Source of the DNA: Drosophila persimilis
Taxonomy: Eukaryota > Arthropoda > Insecta > Diptera > Drosophilidae
Assembly (NCBI RefSeq): GCF_003286085.1
Contig: NW_020825294.1
Span: 5,456,001 to 5,520,000 of the forward strand
Length of the DNA: 64,000 bases
Direction: 5' to 3'
Shown here: positions 37,501 to 49,500 of the stretch, one piece after another
How the letters are laid out: the number at the start of each line of letters is the position of its first letter
Numbering within the stretch: position 1 is the first letter of the stretch
Translations under genes and position numbers: made by a program
Notes under the pieces: generated by a model
Seen by the model: the letters and a program-made list of their open reading frames with translations, nothing else
Database searches by the model: none
Told to the model about the DNA's origin: nothing

Positions 37501-40500
37501 GCCACAAGGATACCGACCACCAAATCCATGATTGCCTCGGGAGCAGCAGCATCCGCAGCAGCATCCTCAACGACCGCCAACGACATGGATATGTACCGTT
37601 CGTTCAGCAAGAAGAGCTCCTCCTCGTCCTCGTCCGCGTCCGCGTCCAGCAGTGCCTTCCTGTGGAACTCCTTTCGGATGCCACGAAAACAGAAATCCCT
37701 GCTCTCCGATAAGAAACGAAGTGGCGGCGATGCCGGTGAGTGTCCAAATGAAAGAAAAAAAAAAATCAATTTCCATTCAGGGATTCACCCTTTTTGTCAA
37801 TTGATAATCGCCATCGGTCTGCCGTCGGCTGTGACCCATTTGAAGATAGTCTTTCGGCCGTGGTTCAGAGAACAATGGGGATTGTTTGGCTCTGGCCGGC
37901 GGCTATTTGGTTAACAAGAGTGAAAGATGAGACGAGCGATCTGAATTGGGCAACCCAGACCCACCGACTCTTGTATAATTTGAAAATTGCTTAGGCATGA
38001 CCCACCACAAAAAAAAAACATGTTGCCGCTCCTCTGCAGATCCCCAATCTCTACCATCTACCAGTCTCCCAATCTCCCATCTCCAGTTGTAGGGTATACC
38101 AAATCGAGGTTCAAGTCTTGTTCTGTTGGGACTTTGGCGCTAAGTGTTGCAAATACGATTTTCGTATATTTTTTGGTTGTCTTTTTTTTCCATTATTTCA
38201 GCTTAATTATGAAATTTTGTTTTGCTAAAAATAAACCACAGGAAAATACAAAAAATAACATTTAATTGCTCAAGTTTTTTCCATTTTTCATTTGGCAAGT
38301 CATTTATTTGGATGGCTTTGGGTCTTGTCATCGCATGGAAAAATACGACATGATTGGACAAATGCTGTGCAGAGTTGTAATTAAGAGATTTCAGAAATTG
38401 GGGGTTTAATATCGTTTGGCATTTGATTGTTTTGTGGGGAGCTTGTGTACAAAGTTCAAGAAAGCCAAGACCATGGCTCTTAGAGTGTGTTTTCCCAGCC
38501 AAAAGGTAAACGTTTCCGGCGATGGTATCTGCCCTAGAACTGCCTTTTAGTTTTCGTTTTTCTTTAGAGTCCCCTCCCAAACTCCCATTTTATATTGCCT
38601 CTATCCACTGTCCCCAATTCTAATCCCTATCTTCGAGAGCATTAGAAACCGCCATTGCAAATGATGGCCCCATTTCTGCAGCATCGTTCTGCCAGATTCC
38701 TTAACTGATGGGCAGCCTTAGCGGGCACTTTGTGGCTCATTCAATATTGATGGTTCTTAACACTTTTACACGCCGTCCAAACATTCGTTTTGGCCCACCA
38801 GTGCGCATGCCCCGCCGCAACGCATAGGCGCAACAAGAATATGTGGCAGCCACAAACACAGACCTTACGGGCCGGTTGGTATCTCCTCTTCTGGCCTTCT
38901 GTGGACCGGTATTGATTTTTTTGGCACAAGATTGCAAAAGTTTTGCGTCTGGTCCTCTCTAAGGGTCCTGTGCAAAGTCTCAAGTTTTTCTGTGCTGTTG
39001 GATGACTAACAACCCCGACGACAATGATGTGGATGACTCATCTCGAGAGCTACCCCAACAACCCCAACAACAGCAATGGCAACAGAAACAACACTTTCTC
39101 ACTCACTTTCTCTACCTCGCTCCCTCTTGCAACTGTGTGTGGCAGCATAATAGACGCAAAAAAAAAGAAATGCTTTGGAGTCGATGGTAAAGATACCCTT
39201 GCAGATCTATCGTTCTTATGGGGACCATATTTTGATTTAATTCTACCAAAGAAATGCTACAGTTCTTTAAATTTTGTGGGATTATCTTCTAGAGACTAGA
39301 TAGATCCTGTGGAAGTACCATCATATAAGGTATAAGCCATATTCTGGCAAAGCTTCAGTCAGTTGGGATCTGAATTAGGGTTAGAGTAAACATCCTTTCA
39401 TCTGGGAAAACAGGAGTACCCTTTGTAAGAGCATAAAAATTGCATAATGTACTTTTTTCCCCTCCTGTCATTCTCTTCTATGAGAGTGTGTGTGTGTGTG
39501 TGCGTATGTTGCGGGACATTTGGCACACTGACACTCATTGTGTATGAGATATGACAGCCACAGGAAGAGAACGCAGGCGCAGTGAGAGAGAGAGAGAGGG
39601 AGAGCAAGCTTTATCAAACTGTTATACACTGCTTGTTTACAGTGCTGCCCAAACTTCAAGCGATTCATTTCGCTTTTTTGGGGCATTTTCAAGTGGAACC
39701 GAGTGATAAAAATTCACTTAATGCTTTCAAAATCCCCCGCCAACGATTGACTAATAAATCTTTGCTCGCACAAAATCACAAAATTAATTAATAAATCGAA
39801 AATGTGGAGGGGAACGAAATGTGAAATACCGAAGACAATTAAATCATAGCTGTGCTCGGCGCTCATTAACGGTACTGTTGCGTTTTTGGCGCAAACAAAC
39901 TGTGACCACACATGCCTCCAGCCCCCTCCAGGCTTTAGGCCCAGGCCAGCAGATAGACAGTCGGCTCTAATGGAGTCAAGTGCAGACCTCGTAACGGCAA
40001 CGGCACCACAGCCACGTCAGAAGTGGCAGCTCGATAGAGGCTGTGCAACAAGAAGAGGCAGAGGCAACGCCAGAGTAGAGAGCAGCGTCTGTGCAGCGGC
40101 AAGTCCAAGACCAAGTGGCGGCGGCTTCTGTGCAGCAGAGCACAACCAATTGTTGCCACAAGCAGCAGCAACTGCAAAACAAAACACCAGAGAACAGACA
40201 CAGCAGAGCAGCACTGCAAATTGATTGATCAATGCCTTTCAGTCTCGAGATGTGCCTTGGCCCCGGGCCAAATTGTCAAGCGGCCGGCCAGCGGCCAACG
40301 GCCAACACGGGGAGACCGGGGCGTATGCGCAATCCATTTCCAGGCCAAATGCAAAGATAAGCCCCGCATTGAACTTGTTTTCTTTTTCACTGGCAACCCC
40401 ATAATTAAGGTCGAACTATAAAATATTTATGGCCAACACTAATCGATTCCAAATCGGCTTAGGAGAACAAAGATTGCGGGGTTTCGGTACAGTTTTCCAC

Positions 40501-43500
40501 TGGAAATGGGTTGATCTATGAGCGAAGATATAAAATGATAGTTTAGCAAGAGTATTAATGGGATTTTGATAACCTAAACTTAGGCAAGAGATGTTTTGAT
40601 TTGCATCTTAATGGGATATCTTAAAGTATAATCCACGGAGAAGCTGGGGGGTTTTCCAATAGCACAGGTCTCTGGTTGGAGTTGGGTTCTGCTGCGCTCT
40701 CAGCTGTGAAACAAACACACAATCTTCGTATCTGATTATTATTTCTTCATTCAATTATAATTGTGGAATTAGTTACACCTTTTCTGTGCTATTTTAATAT
40801 TTGTAAAATCTCCACCCAATCCCACATCAAATTATGCTATTAAAATAATTATAATTTCATAATTTCGCCTGAAAATGTTCAACAATTCGCTTCGCTGCCC
40901 AAAACTTCCAATTTGCGGATTATAATTTGAAATTTTGTGCGTGGAAAATTTAATAACTTTTTTGTGCGCGCTTCCTCGCAGTCGTCTCGCAGTCTTTCTT
41001 CATGTCTGCACAAAGCCAAATGCGTATTTCTCTTTTCGCCAATTTGTCGCGACGCTTCGTGCCTGGACTTAGACGGTCTTAGCGGACCCATACAGACCCA
41101 AGACCCCAAGCAAAGCCCAACACAAAAACTATGCCAAGTGTTTTTTATTGACTTACGCACAGTGCGACGGGGTCTGGGCTCTCGCTGCCGCTCTCCTCTC
41201 CAATGTTGTTGCAATTAACACTTGTTGACAAGTTCACTGGGCCAGGCCCGGGCCAAGCCATAAATATATATGTACATATGTAATTGTATTTGTGGTCTCT
41301 GCTGTTTTTCACTGGGGCGTGGGCGTCGCCCAACAAACAGCTGGCTGTGCTGTGACCCCACTCTGTCGGGCTATGATTTTGTGGCATTAAATTTTGATTT
41401 ATATTGGGTCCATTAATTAGACGCCAGTCTTCAGTTGAATTTTTCGAGGCTACTGTAAATGAAATGACAGAAATTAATTAAATATTGCTCATGCGCCTAG
41501 TGGCCGTTCGCCTGCTAAGGCAATTAAGTGACCCTCATTGATGCACCATCCCAGCAATATCTCTACTGACTCTGTCATCAATTCTCCATTGAGAATAGGT
41601 CTCTTTCCCTCTTTCTGTGCTCATGTCTCTCCCTGCTCTGACGTCAGAATATGACTCTTTTTTGAATTACGCGCCTCGGGACGGGTCTGCTTAGTGTACA
41701 CTTTTTTCGCGCTGTTCATTAATGCTGTGCACATATGTACAAGCATGAAAGAGTATGACGTACACTGAGGATAATGATTGAGTGAAATGATAGAATTCTG
41801 AAATCTGAAATCTTAGATGGATCTTGAAAATGTACTAAGAAATGAATACATCAAGAGCTAGAAAAGTATAGCTCTCCTATATAATTGAGGCATTTTTTAT
41901 TATATTGTCTCTAGGAACAAACTTTCAGAATTCCCCAAAGAAATTGCATCAGTTTTTTTTATGAAATGAAATAAGTTGTTACTGGAATTGGTGCGAGAGT
42001 GAAACTGCTGCTGTTTTACTAATTTTCCTATTGAGACATAGTCGTAGTCATCCCTCTATGTCACAATCGTAGAAAATTATCCAACTTTTGTAACTGTCAT
42101 GTGGAAATATGGCACAATAAACGAAAAGTGTCAACAAGCAGTTTACTTTAAAGTAGCAAAGCAGTTGTAGTAGAGTAGAGCTCTTTAACAAGCAGTTGTA
42201 CAGCTGCTAAGCAGTGTTTGGAATCGACAAGCAGTATTTTCTTGAAAGAGGAGGGAAATGGCGGTGATTATTTACTTTTCAATACATTTTCTGGCAGTGT
42301 CTGATCAGCGCCTTGTGGCGATCATAATCCACCACATGGTGAAATCAGCGCCACAATTAGCAAATGCTGCCGCTGCCTCGGCCGCTGCCCCCAAAGAAAA
42401 TATACAGCCAATGAAGCCCACGAACAACGACGATCCCCAAGCGAACGGCGAACAACGACGATCCGATACCAAACGAACAACGACACGATTGTGAGCGACT
42501 CGCGCCTCTTTTTATTTTGAATTAAATTCATTAACAGTTTATGTTTAGAAGTTTGCGCGATTGTATCGCCAGCTCGTATTTAATTTGTGTGCGGATTGTA
42601 CGGATTGTACGGGGATTCGGCTACGGCGCTACGCGTGTGCCAAAGAATTGCAAATTCGGAAATAAAGATGTGAATCAATAAAAATAGTGTGCGTGTGCAT
42701 TTTTGCGGAATTAAAAGGGCTTCCCTCCCCCCCCAAAGGAGGTGCATTCTCTCTCTCATTAAGGATGTCCCCAAGTGTCGGCAATTAAAATCGAATTCCC
42801 TCGCCTCCGTCGATTCCTTCCAAGTCGGGAGAGTCTCCGCCGCGCAATGGCTCTGTTAATTGAATGCCTTTGGCCACATTAAACCAAATAGAGCGGAAGC
42901 AGTGTGCAAGTACCGTAATGATGGAAATGTACGAAACGGGTGCGGGTGGTGCTGCAGTGGTGGGTGGTGCTTGTGCCGGTGCCGCTGCTGTGGGTGATTG
43001 TGCCATAGTCGTCGATTCGTCGCTGCTGGTCGCCTGCGATTATGATGAGCATGCCGAGGATGAGGGAATTGGCGGTAAGGCATATCGTTTGCATTTGAAA
43101 ATTGAACTGGGAATACATATAGCAATGTAGACAATGGAGGGACCCCAAGGAACATAGTTTAGAAGAGGGATTCAGATTCAATTGAAATAGAATTGTGGTC
43201 CATTTCCATCCTCCAAAATATGTGCTACATTTTAATTGCATTTTTATAGTGAAATATTTTGCATAAATTTGTATCATAAATGCTGTACATCTGTTGATAA
43301 TTTTCACCAATTTTCTGCTCTTGACTTTGCGACGCAATTTCCGAATGTCTCAATCAAAAAAAACTTTTAATGCACTTGGCGCCCGTATATCAACCAAATA
43401 TTGTGAAAAATAAATAGAAGTGGCATTAAAAGCCAATCGCATTTAGCAAAAAAAATTAAAACGAATATTATATACTCGCGTTTTGACGACGGGTTGGCCT

Positions 43501-46500
43501 AGAGCGTGCCACAGAACAAACATGAATTTTGGCAAAAACATTGAGAGTGTACCCTGTAACCAATAAGGGTGGGGGTATACGGTACGAGACTGAAAGTGGG
43601 TAATCGTATGGTATTTGAGATAAACGATAAACCTATCCAAATCCTTTGTATCTTTTCAAAAACCTTTCCTTAAACACAGAAAGAAAGTTCTTAGACCAAA
43701 GCCAGAGATCGGTGTGTCAGGGAATCACTGTGATAAATATATAGATAGGTATTAAAGAGATATTTAGAGGGCACAGAGATATATCAAAACAGATAGAATA
43801 ATTAGCTAAAAAGTTGTATATTCATGGATTATCTTTGCGCTGATTAATATTTTCCAGGGTACTCCCCATTCTCTATTTGACCACGCTTAATTTATTATTC
43901 TCTCTTTTTCATCATTTCCACATTTCCTTTGCTCACTCATTGGCTTTCCAGTCATGAAGCTCTTTTTTTTTGCACTGCGGTCTTCTCTATCGTGGGATTT
44001 TTTGTTGTCGCTGTTTTTTTCTGTTTCTTTCCGCTGTGTGCCAACCGCAAAAATAATATGAAAAGAATATAAGTACATCAATCATATGCACGAACATTGA
44101 AAAAAATCATAGACATATACGTATCTGCATGCCCCAGCCCCCCCCAGCCCAGCCCCAGTCCCAGCCCCACTCAGTCATGTAATGATTAATTAGACAAATT
44201 CGGTTCGGTTTTTATTATTGCATTATTTTGGTATCTGGCATTGTGTCTATCTATTGGTTGGCCAAGAACAGAAGCATTGTTTTCGTGCACAACTTATCTA
44301 AAAATAATCATTAGAACTTGAGCCAAAAACGAAACGAAAAAGTATGTTTAAGCGAAAATAAATGGGAAATGCGCCAAGCCAGACGACGACGACTCTACGA
44401 CCTTGAAATGTGTGTGCCTTCCCATAGGCATTGTTGTCCAGACACAGTCGATACACCCCAGTACTGAGTGAAATGAAAATCTTCCCATAATTCCCCTGAT
44501 ATGTGTCTTTCAACACTGCCCCCCCGACACTGGCAGTTCGAAGCGATCTCCCTGTCACTGTTCCATCATAAAAGACTTTGCCTTTAGTCGAAATCGGAAT
44601 CGATCGTGTGTCTATAAGATATACATCCGTAGAGCGACCATCTTCTGGCCTGATTCTTCTTTGTGGACGCTCTTTTAATGTTTATCCATCGAGAGTTGTT
44701 TACAAATGACCTGGCTCCTGGCTGCGGGTCTTTTTTTGTATTTTTCCTCACTGTCTGAATGCATAATTTAGTGCAAATAGTGTTTACAATTTGTGTCATT
44801 AAGGGTGGGCTTATTTGAATTGGTTTGTTTATGGAATAGATTCAATTAAAGGCAAGTGTTTCGAACACATCACATTTGCCGGGATATCTTGATGGCATGT
44901 GTCTTCCTGCCGCAGAATGGATGATCATTCAATTGATGGCAGTTCCAAATACATAAGTAAACTATTTTATGGGGGAGCATAACATGTTTATTAAATTACA
45001 TCTGGAATACATGCCTTTGTTCTTTTATTATAGAGAAAATGAAGCAGAAAATTACATTTAATTCGTTGACGTCAATCGCAACCACATTTTCTGTCTGTAG
45101 ATCATAAAATAATGTTTTATGGATTAGATTTCCATGGAATATGTTGTTAGAGAGTAAAAATAAGCCTAAAACCATATCCGAATTCTAATCAAATTCCTCT
45201 TCTTTCCTGCATTCTTTAGGTTTTTTCTTTTGTTATTAAATTTTTCCTTCAAATAGTCATGTGTCGAGTAGAAATTTGCACAAATTTGCGGCCTGCCACT
45301 TGACTCTCGCCCACGGATAGTCGCGCTTGGGGCCAGGGGCCTGTGCCTATGCCTGTGCCTCGTTGCTAAAACAATTTGTTGTTAAATTGCAATTAAAGCA
45401 AAGCACCAAATGCACTGCCACACACAGCAATAAACCCCAAAGGCTGACGACTGTCTGTATTACACTATGCCCACCCCCCCGTATACCCTTTCCTTCAGCC
45501 CCATTTCCCCCCAAAGTGACCAAAGCGCGAAATAAAACAGAGGCAGAGGCATAATGGAGAACGATAGACAGAGCAGACACTGAGGAGATTGAGACAGCTA
45601 CAAATGCAGTGAAAGAGACAGCCACAAACGATAGACAGAGACAGGGAGACAAGCGACGTTTAGTCGTTTCAAGTCGTGGCAAGTAGCGCTGTGTCGAGAG
45701 TCAAGTGTTTTTGGTTTTTTGGTTTTCGGTTATTTGGTTTTTGAGCATTTTCCAAACGCAGCTAATTGAAATGCCAGTTTCGAGTCGTTGTTGCTCGTTT
45801 TAATTACGCGCATTTCCATTTCCATCGGACGGACATGTTTTTTGTGGGTCGCCATGGGTTAAGACAGGTTGGCTGTTGCTTTTCCAAAATTCACTAAAAT
45901 GGCTAAAACAACAATGAGCCGGAGCCGCAGTCAGTGGCAGCTGCCTAATGCCAAATAAGATATTTTGGAATTTCAATTATTTTCTGTCGCCCAAACGTTT
46001 GCACACAGAGCCGGACAGTGTCCGTCCAGGCAGCTGTCCGTCTCAGTGTCACAGCATCACACGGCCCACTGTGCAACGTGCACCACGAGAGACTGCCAAC
46101 ACCGTCCCAGTCGCAGTCGCAGTCCCAGTTTGACACATGTTCAGTTTTTAGCTGAAAACCCAAACCAAACCCAAACCGTCATTATGAGCTTGGCTGACCG
46201 AAATCGAACCCAAACCGAACACAGACCCCATGTGCAAACCCTGGGCATTCAATGGATTTTGATGTTGATTGATATTGTATGGGGGAGAGTTGTCCGGGAG
46301 GTGGATGGATGCCGCAAGGCACACGGGGGGAAAACCCCCATAAAAGAGTGCGAGAGAAAACGGAAAATAGTAGCTGCTGTTGGAAAATTAAATACGGAAT
46401 TTGTTGGGGATTTGAAGGATGTATAGATTTCGGCCACAAAGGAATCCATGATTACCTCTTAAATGTTTCTAAACTAATTATATTTCTACCTAAACTTATA

Positions 46501-49500
46501 CTTTTTATTGGGGACTTCTTTTGGGAAGTCTTATGTGGACTCCTTATTTCTCCTCCTCTCTATAATTTTTTCCTATAGTTTCAAAACCTTCCTTCCATCT
46601 AGATTGGGAAAATCCATGCAACACTTTTCACACCACGACAAAAAAAAAACACACACATTCGAAGGAAGAAATTTCTGAATGAAATCACCCGCCGCTGAGT
46701 GTTTCCCAGTGACAAATGGTCTGGGAAATGGGAAATGTCTGCATAGGAACTGTGAAAATAGAGGGCGGCGGCCATATAACTACTGAGGTGGTCGGTTTCT
46801 GTGCCATAAAATCGTCCAAATGGAATGGAATCGCATAGTTCGGGTCTCACTCCCCGCGTTGCCACCCGTTGGCTCGCTCGGCTGTCACCGGATTGAGCCT
46901 GTCAGCGACTTGTTGCGATTCGACAGGGACCAGAGAGAGTCGGGCCGTGAGAATATTCTGCTGGAAATTGTTGGAAATTACGCAGGGTACGAGGTGCCAT
47001 GGCAAATATTCTTGGCCTTGCAATTAAATGGTCGTAGCTAATGTCATTTAATTGCCTAATTGCCATGCGAAATGTTCTGTTTCTTGGCTGAAACGCGGAG
47101 AGCCTGTCGTGTGCCAGACCCGTTCGAGTCGTGCGACATTGAGGAAGCACAGGGAGAGGCGGCATCAGGTGTGCCGACTGCTCCTCAATGACTTTCTCGA
47201 AGGTTCCTCCATTAATAATTGCTATTAAGTAATTTCTTGGAAGAATATTCAAGAATTGGGAAATGCCAAAGCACTTTCATGGGCCAACAAAACAGATTGA
47301 CCTTTGCTAGATTTTGCCCCAAAGATCAGTCTCCTAAAAGATCATTGGCCGTTCGATTGGCCCAGATTTGAGGGGATTCTTCCAAGACACCCAAAACCTG
47401 AACAGTTTTCAAGCCAGTTTCGGTTTGTTGGAGTTTCCCGGGCATGGTATCGTTTATTTATTGGCCTTACACAATCTGTAAGAGGCGGCTAAATCCGCCA
47501 CATCCACCTGCCACAGCGGCTGTCGTCGGCTAATTCATTAATTGAATTAATGCCTTGATGGCTTTACTGCAACGAGCAGGTTGCGGTTTTGTGCAACAAT
47601 TTATGAAATGTCTGGCAGTGCCACCGATAAGAAGAGTACTTCCTTTCCGAAGCTATGACGCGATCCATGTGGGGCTATATTCAATGTAAATTGGAATGTC
47701 GTTTGACAATGTTGCAAAAACCAGTTCGAATGGAGCTACCTTGGTGACAAGGCAATTTCGCTTTCGATATTTGAATAATCATCTCGCGGTAATGATCTTA
47801 AGTCTGGCAGACAACTCCGGAAGACAGCACCGCCCCTTTCATTAGCGACAAGTAACAAATTTTTCCTGGTGCCAATTGTCATATGAGACATGTGCTCCGC
47901 TCCTGGCAATCTTGTTCAAACATCGGCAACTTTGTGTGCCACCTTGGCTCGTAGTCGGAAATTTATGTGGTAACATAAAACCGTCAACCGTTGTCTATGG
48001 CAGACACATGGCCGTATGCTCGTAGACCAGGCCGGCGGACAGCTTCAATTTGGAACCGCAAAACGGCGCGTGGCTTGTAAGGAAATCGTGTAAATTATGG
48101 ACTGATCGATGGATGGATCATGCCGGTTACTGAACCCCAAACACACACCTCTTCCTGTCTGTCTCTCGGCCTGGGCCTTTGGGCCTCGCCTCCCTATCTT
48201 TGGGGCTTGTCAAGGCCAATTTGTTGGCTAAAAAATTGGCCACGCATCCTCTCTAATTGACAGCCTCGCAGCTGGACAGAGACCGTCTGGTAATTGATGA
48301 TGATGGAGCCCCAGCACCGGCACTAGGCCCGACCTATGGCATTACTGGTACCACTTTTTGGTGTTATGGGTGTGGCAGCTCTTACACCTCGTAGCGGCAT
48401 TTGCCGAAGATTGCCATGCCTTGCTTTCCCTTTTGTCAATGGAATTATGCAAAAGGAAAATTTATTGCCATTGCGGTTTTTAGGCACGAGGCAATTACTC
48501 ATTTTTTTTTGCTTGACGCTTGGACGAGTTGTTGGAGTGGTTCATCGTTAGATGAATCATGGCCTACCTCATCCTCATCATCGTTAGCTCATCTTCAGCC
48601 TCATCTTCGACTTCACCTTCATCGGGGAGCAGAGTGTGTTAACTCATCTTCTGGTTAATCTTCATCGAGGAGGAGGGAGATGACTTAATGAGCAGAGACT
48701 TTCGCCACTCGAAAGTTGCGTAATGTCGCTATCTTAGGGATAGGTTTTGGCCTATCTGTGGGCTACATCTCTTCGTCTTTAAAACCTTGACTAATGACAT
48801 TTTGATATCCCCTCTCTCTCGTTGCAGAATCCCTGCGTTCTGGCGTGGATCAAACGGAGTTGCAGGAGCTCAATGGACAGCCTTCGACACCGCCAATGCC
48901 AAGGGACTCGAAGCGGGCTTCCCTTAGCCAGGAGTCGCTCTGTGTTTGCGGTGCCGCCGCTGGCTGCAATTGTCAGACGGAGCCCAAGCTCAAGAAATGC
49001 GAATGCAAACCCCTCATCAATACCCAGAAACAGACAGGATCCGCGGCAGTCGCAGCCAAGGAGGAGATGCTCAAACAGGATGAGAAAGATCAGGAAAACA
49101 AACCCCGTAATACAGCTAGTAGTAAAAATAAGGTAAGATTTCATATAAATAAATGGTTTGAAGAAGATGGATAATATATTTTCCCCCAATTTCCTTTTCC
49201 AGTCGAGTCCAGTCTGCGAAGTCATTGGAAAGTCTTGCAGTTCAATGACGATGATTGCCCATCCCCGGGTGGACATCACCATCCAGTATCCCGCCCTGAA
49301 GCCCTACACTAAGAACAATGTGCTCGACCCTGAGCGTTTGACAGAGTTTCTCCAGGCCAACCTCAACGAGAGGGAGCAGGAGCACCGTCAGATGATGGGA
49401 CTCGCCGTAATGGTTCAGTTCATGTCTCAAAAGGTTAGTAGCGAGTAGCCAGTAATCTTCTAACGAGAAACGAGTGCACTGTGCAGCGGATCAGTGGCTG

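Larger units (their letters stand above)
37736..42917. other. toc intron and leader of first exon D
   Basis: No further coding exon is supported. It contains TG (39486-39502) and GA (39581-39603) tracts, a purine/GC-rich stretch (39900-40225) that resembles a 5' leader, AAGCAGT cluster C, and a leader-like region from 42258 with an ORF starting at 42336. Confidence 0.5.

Noticed and set aside
39886-40224. 112-codon + strand frame (QPPPGFRPRPADRQ...)
   Set aside because: It starts only at TTG, and the sequence looks like a purine-rich untranslated leader; no donor fits the toc phases.
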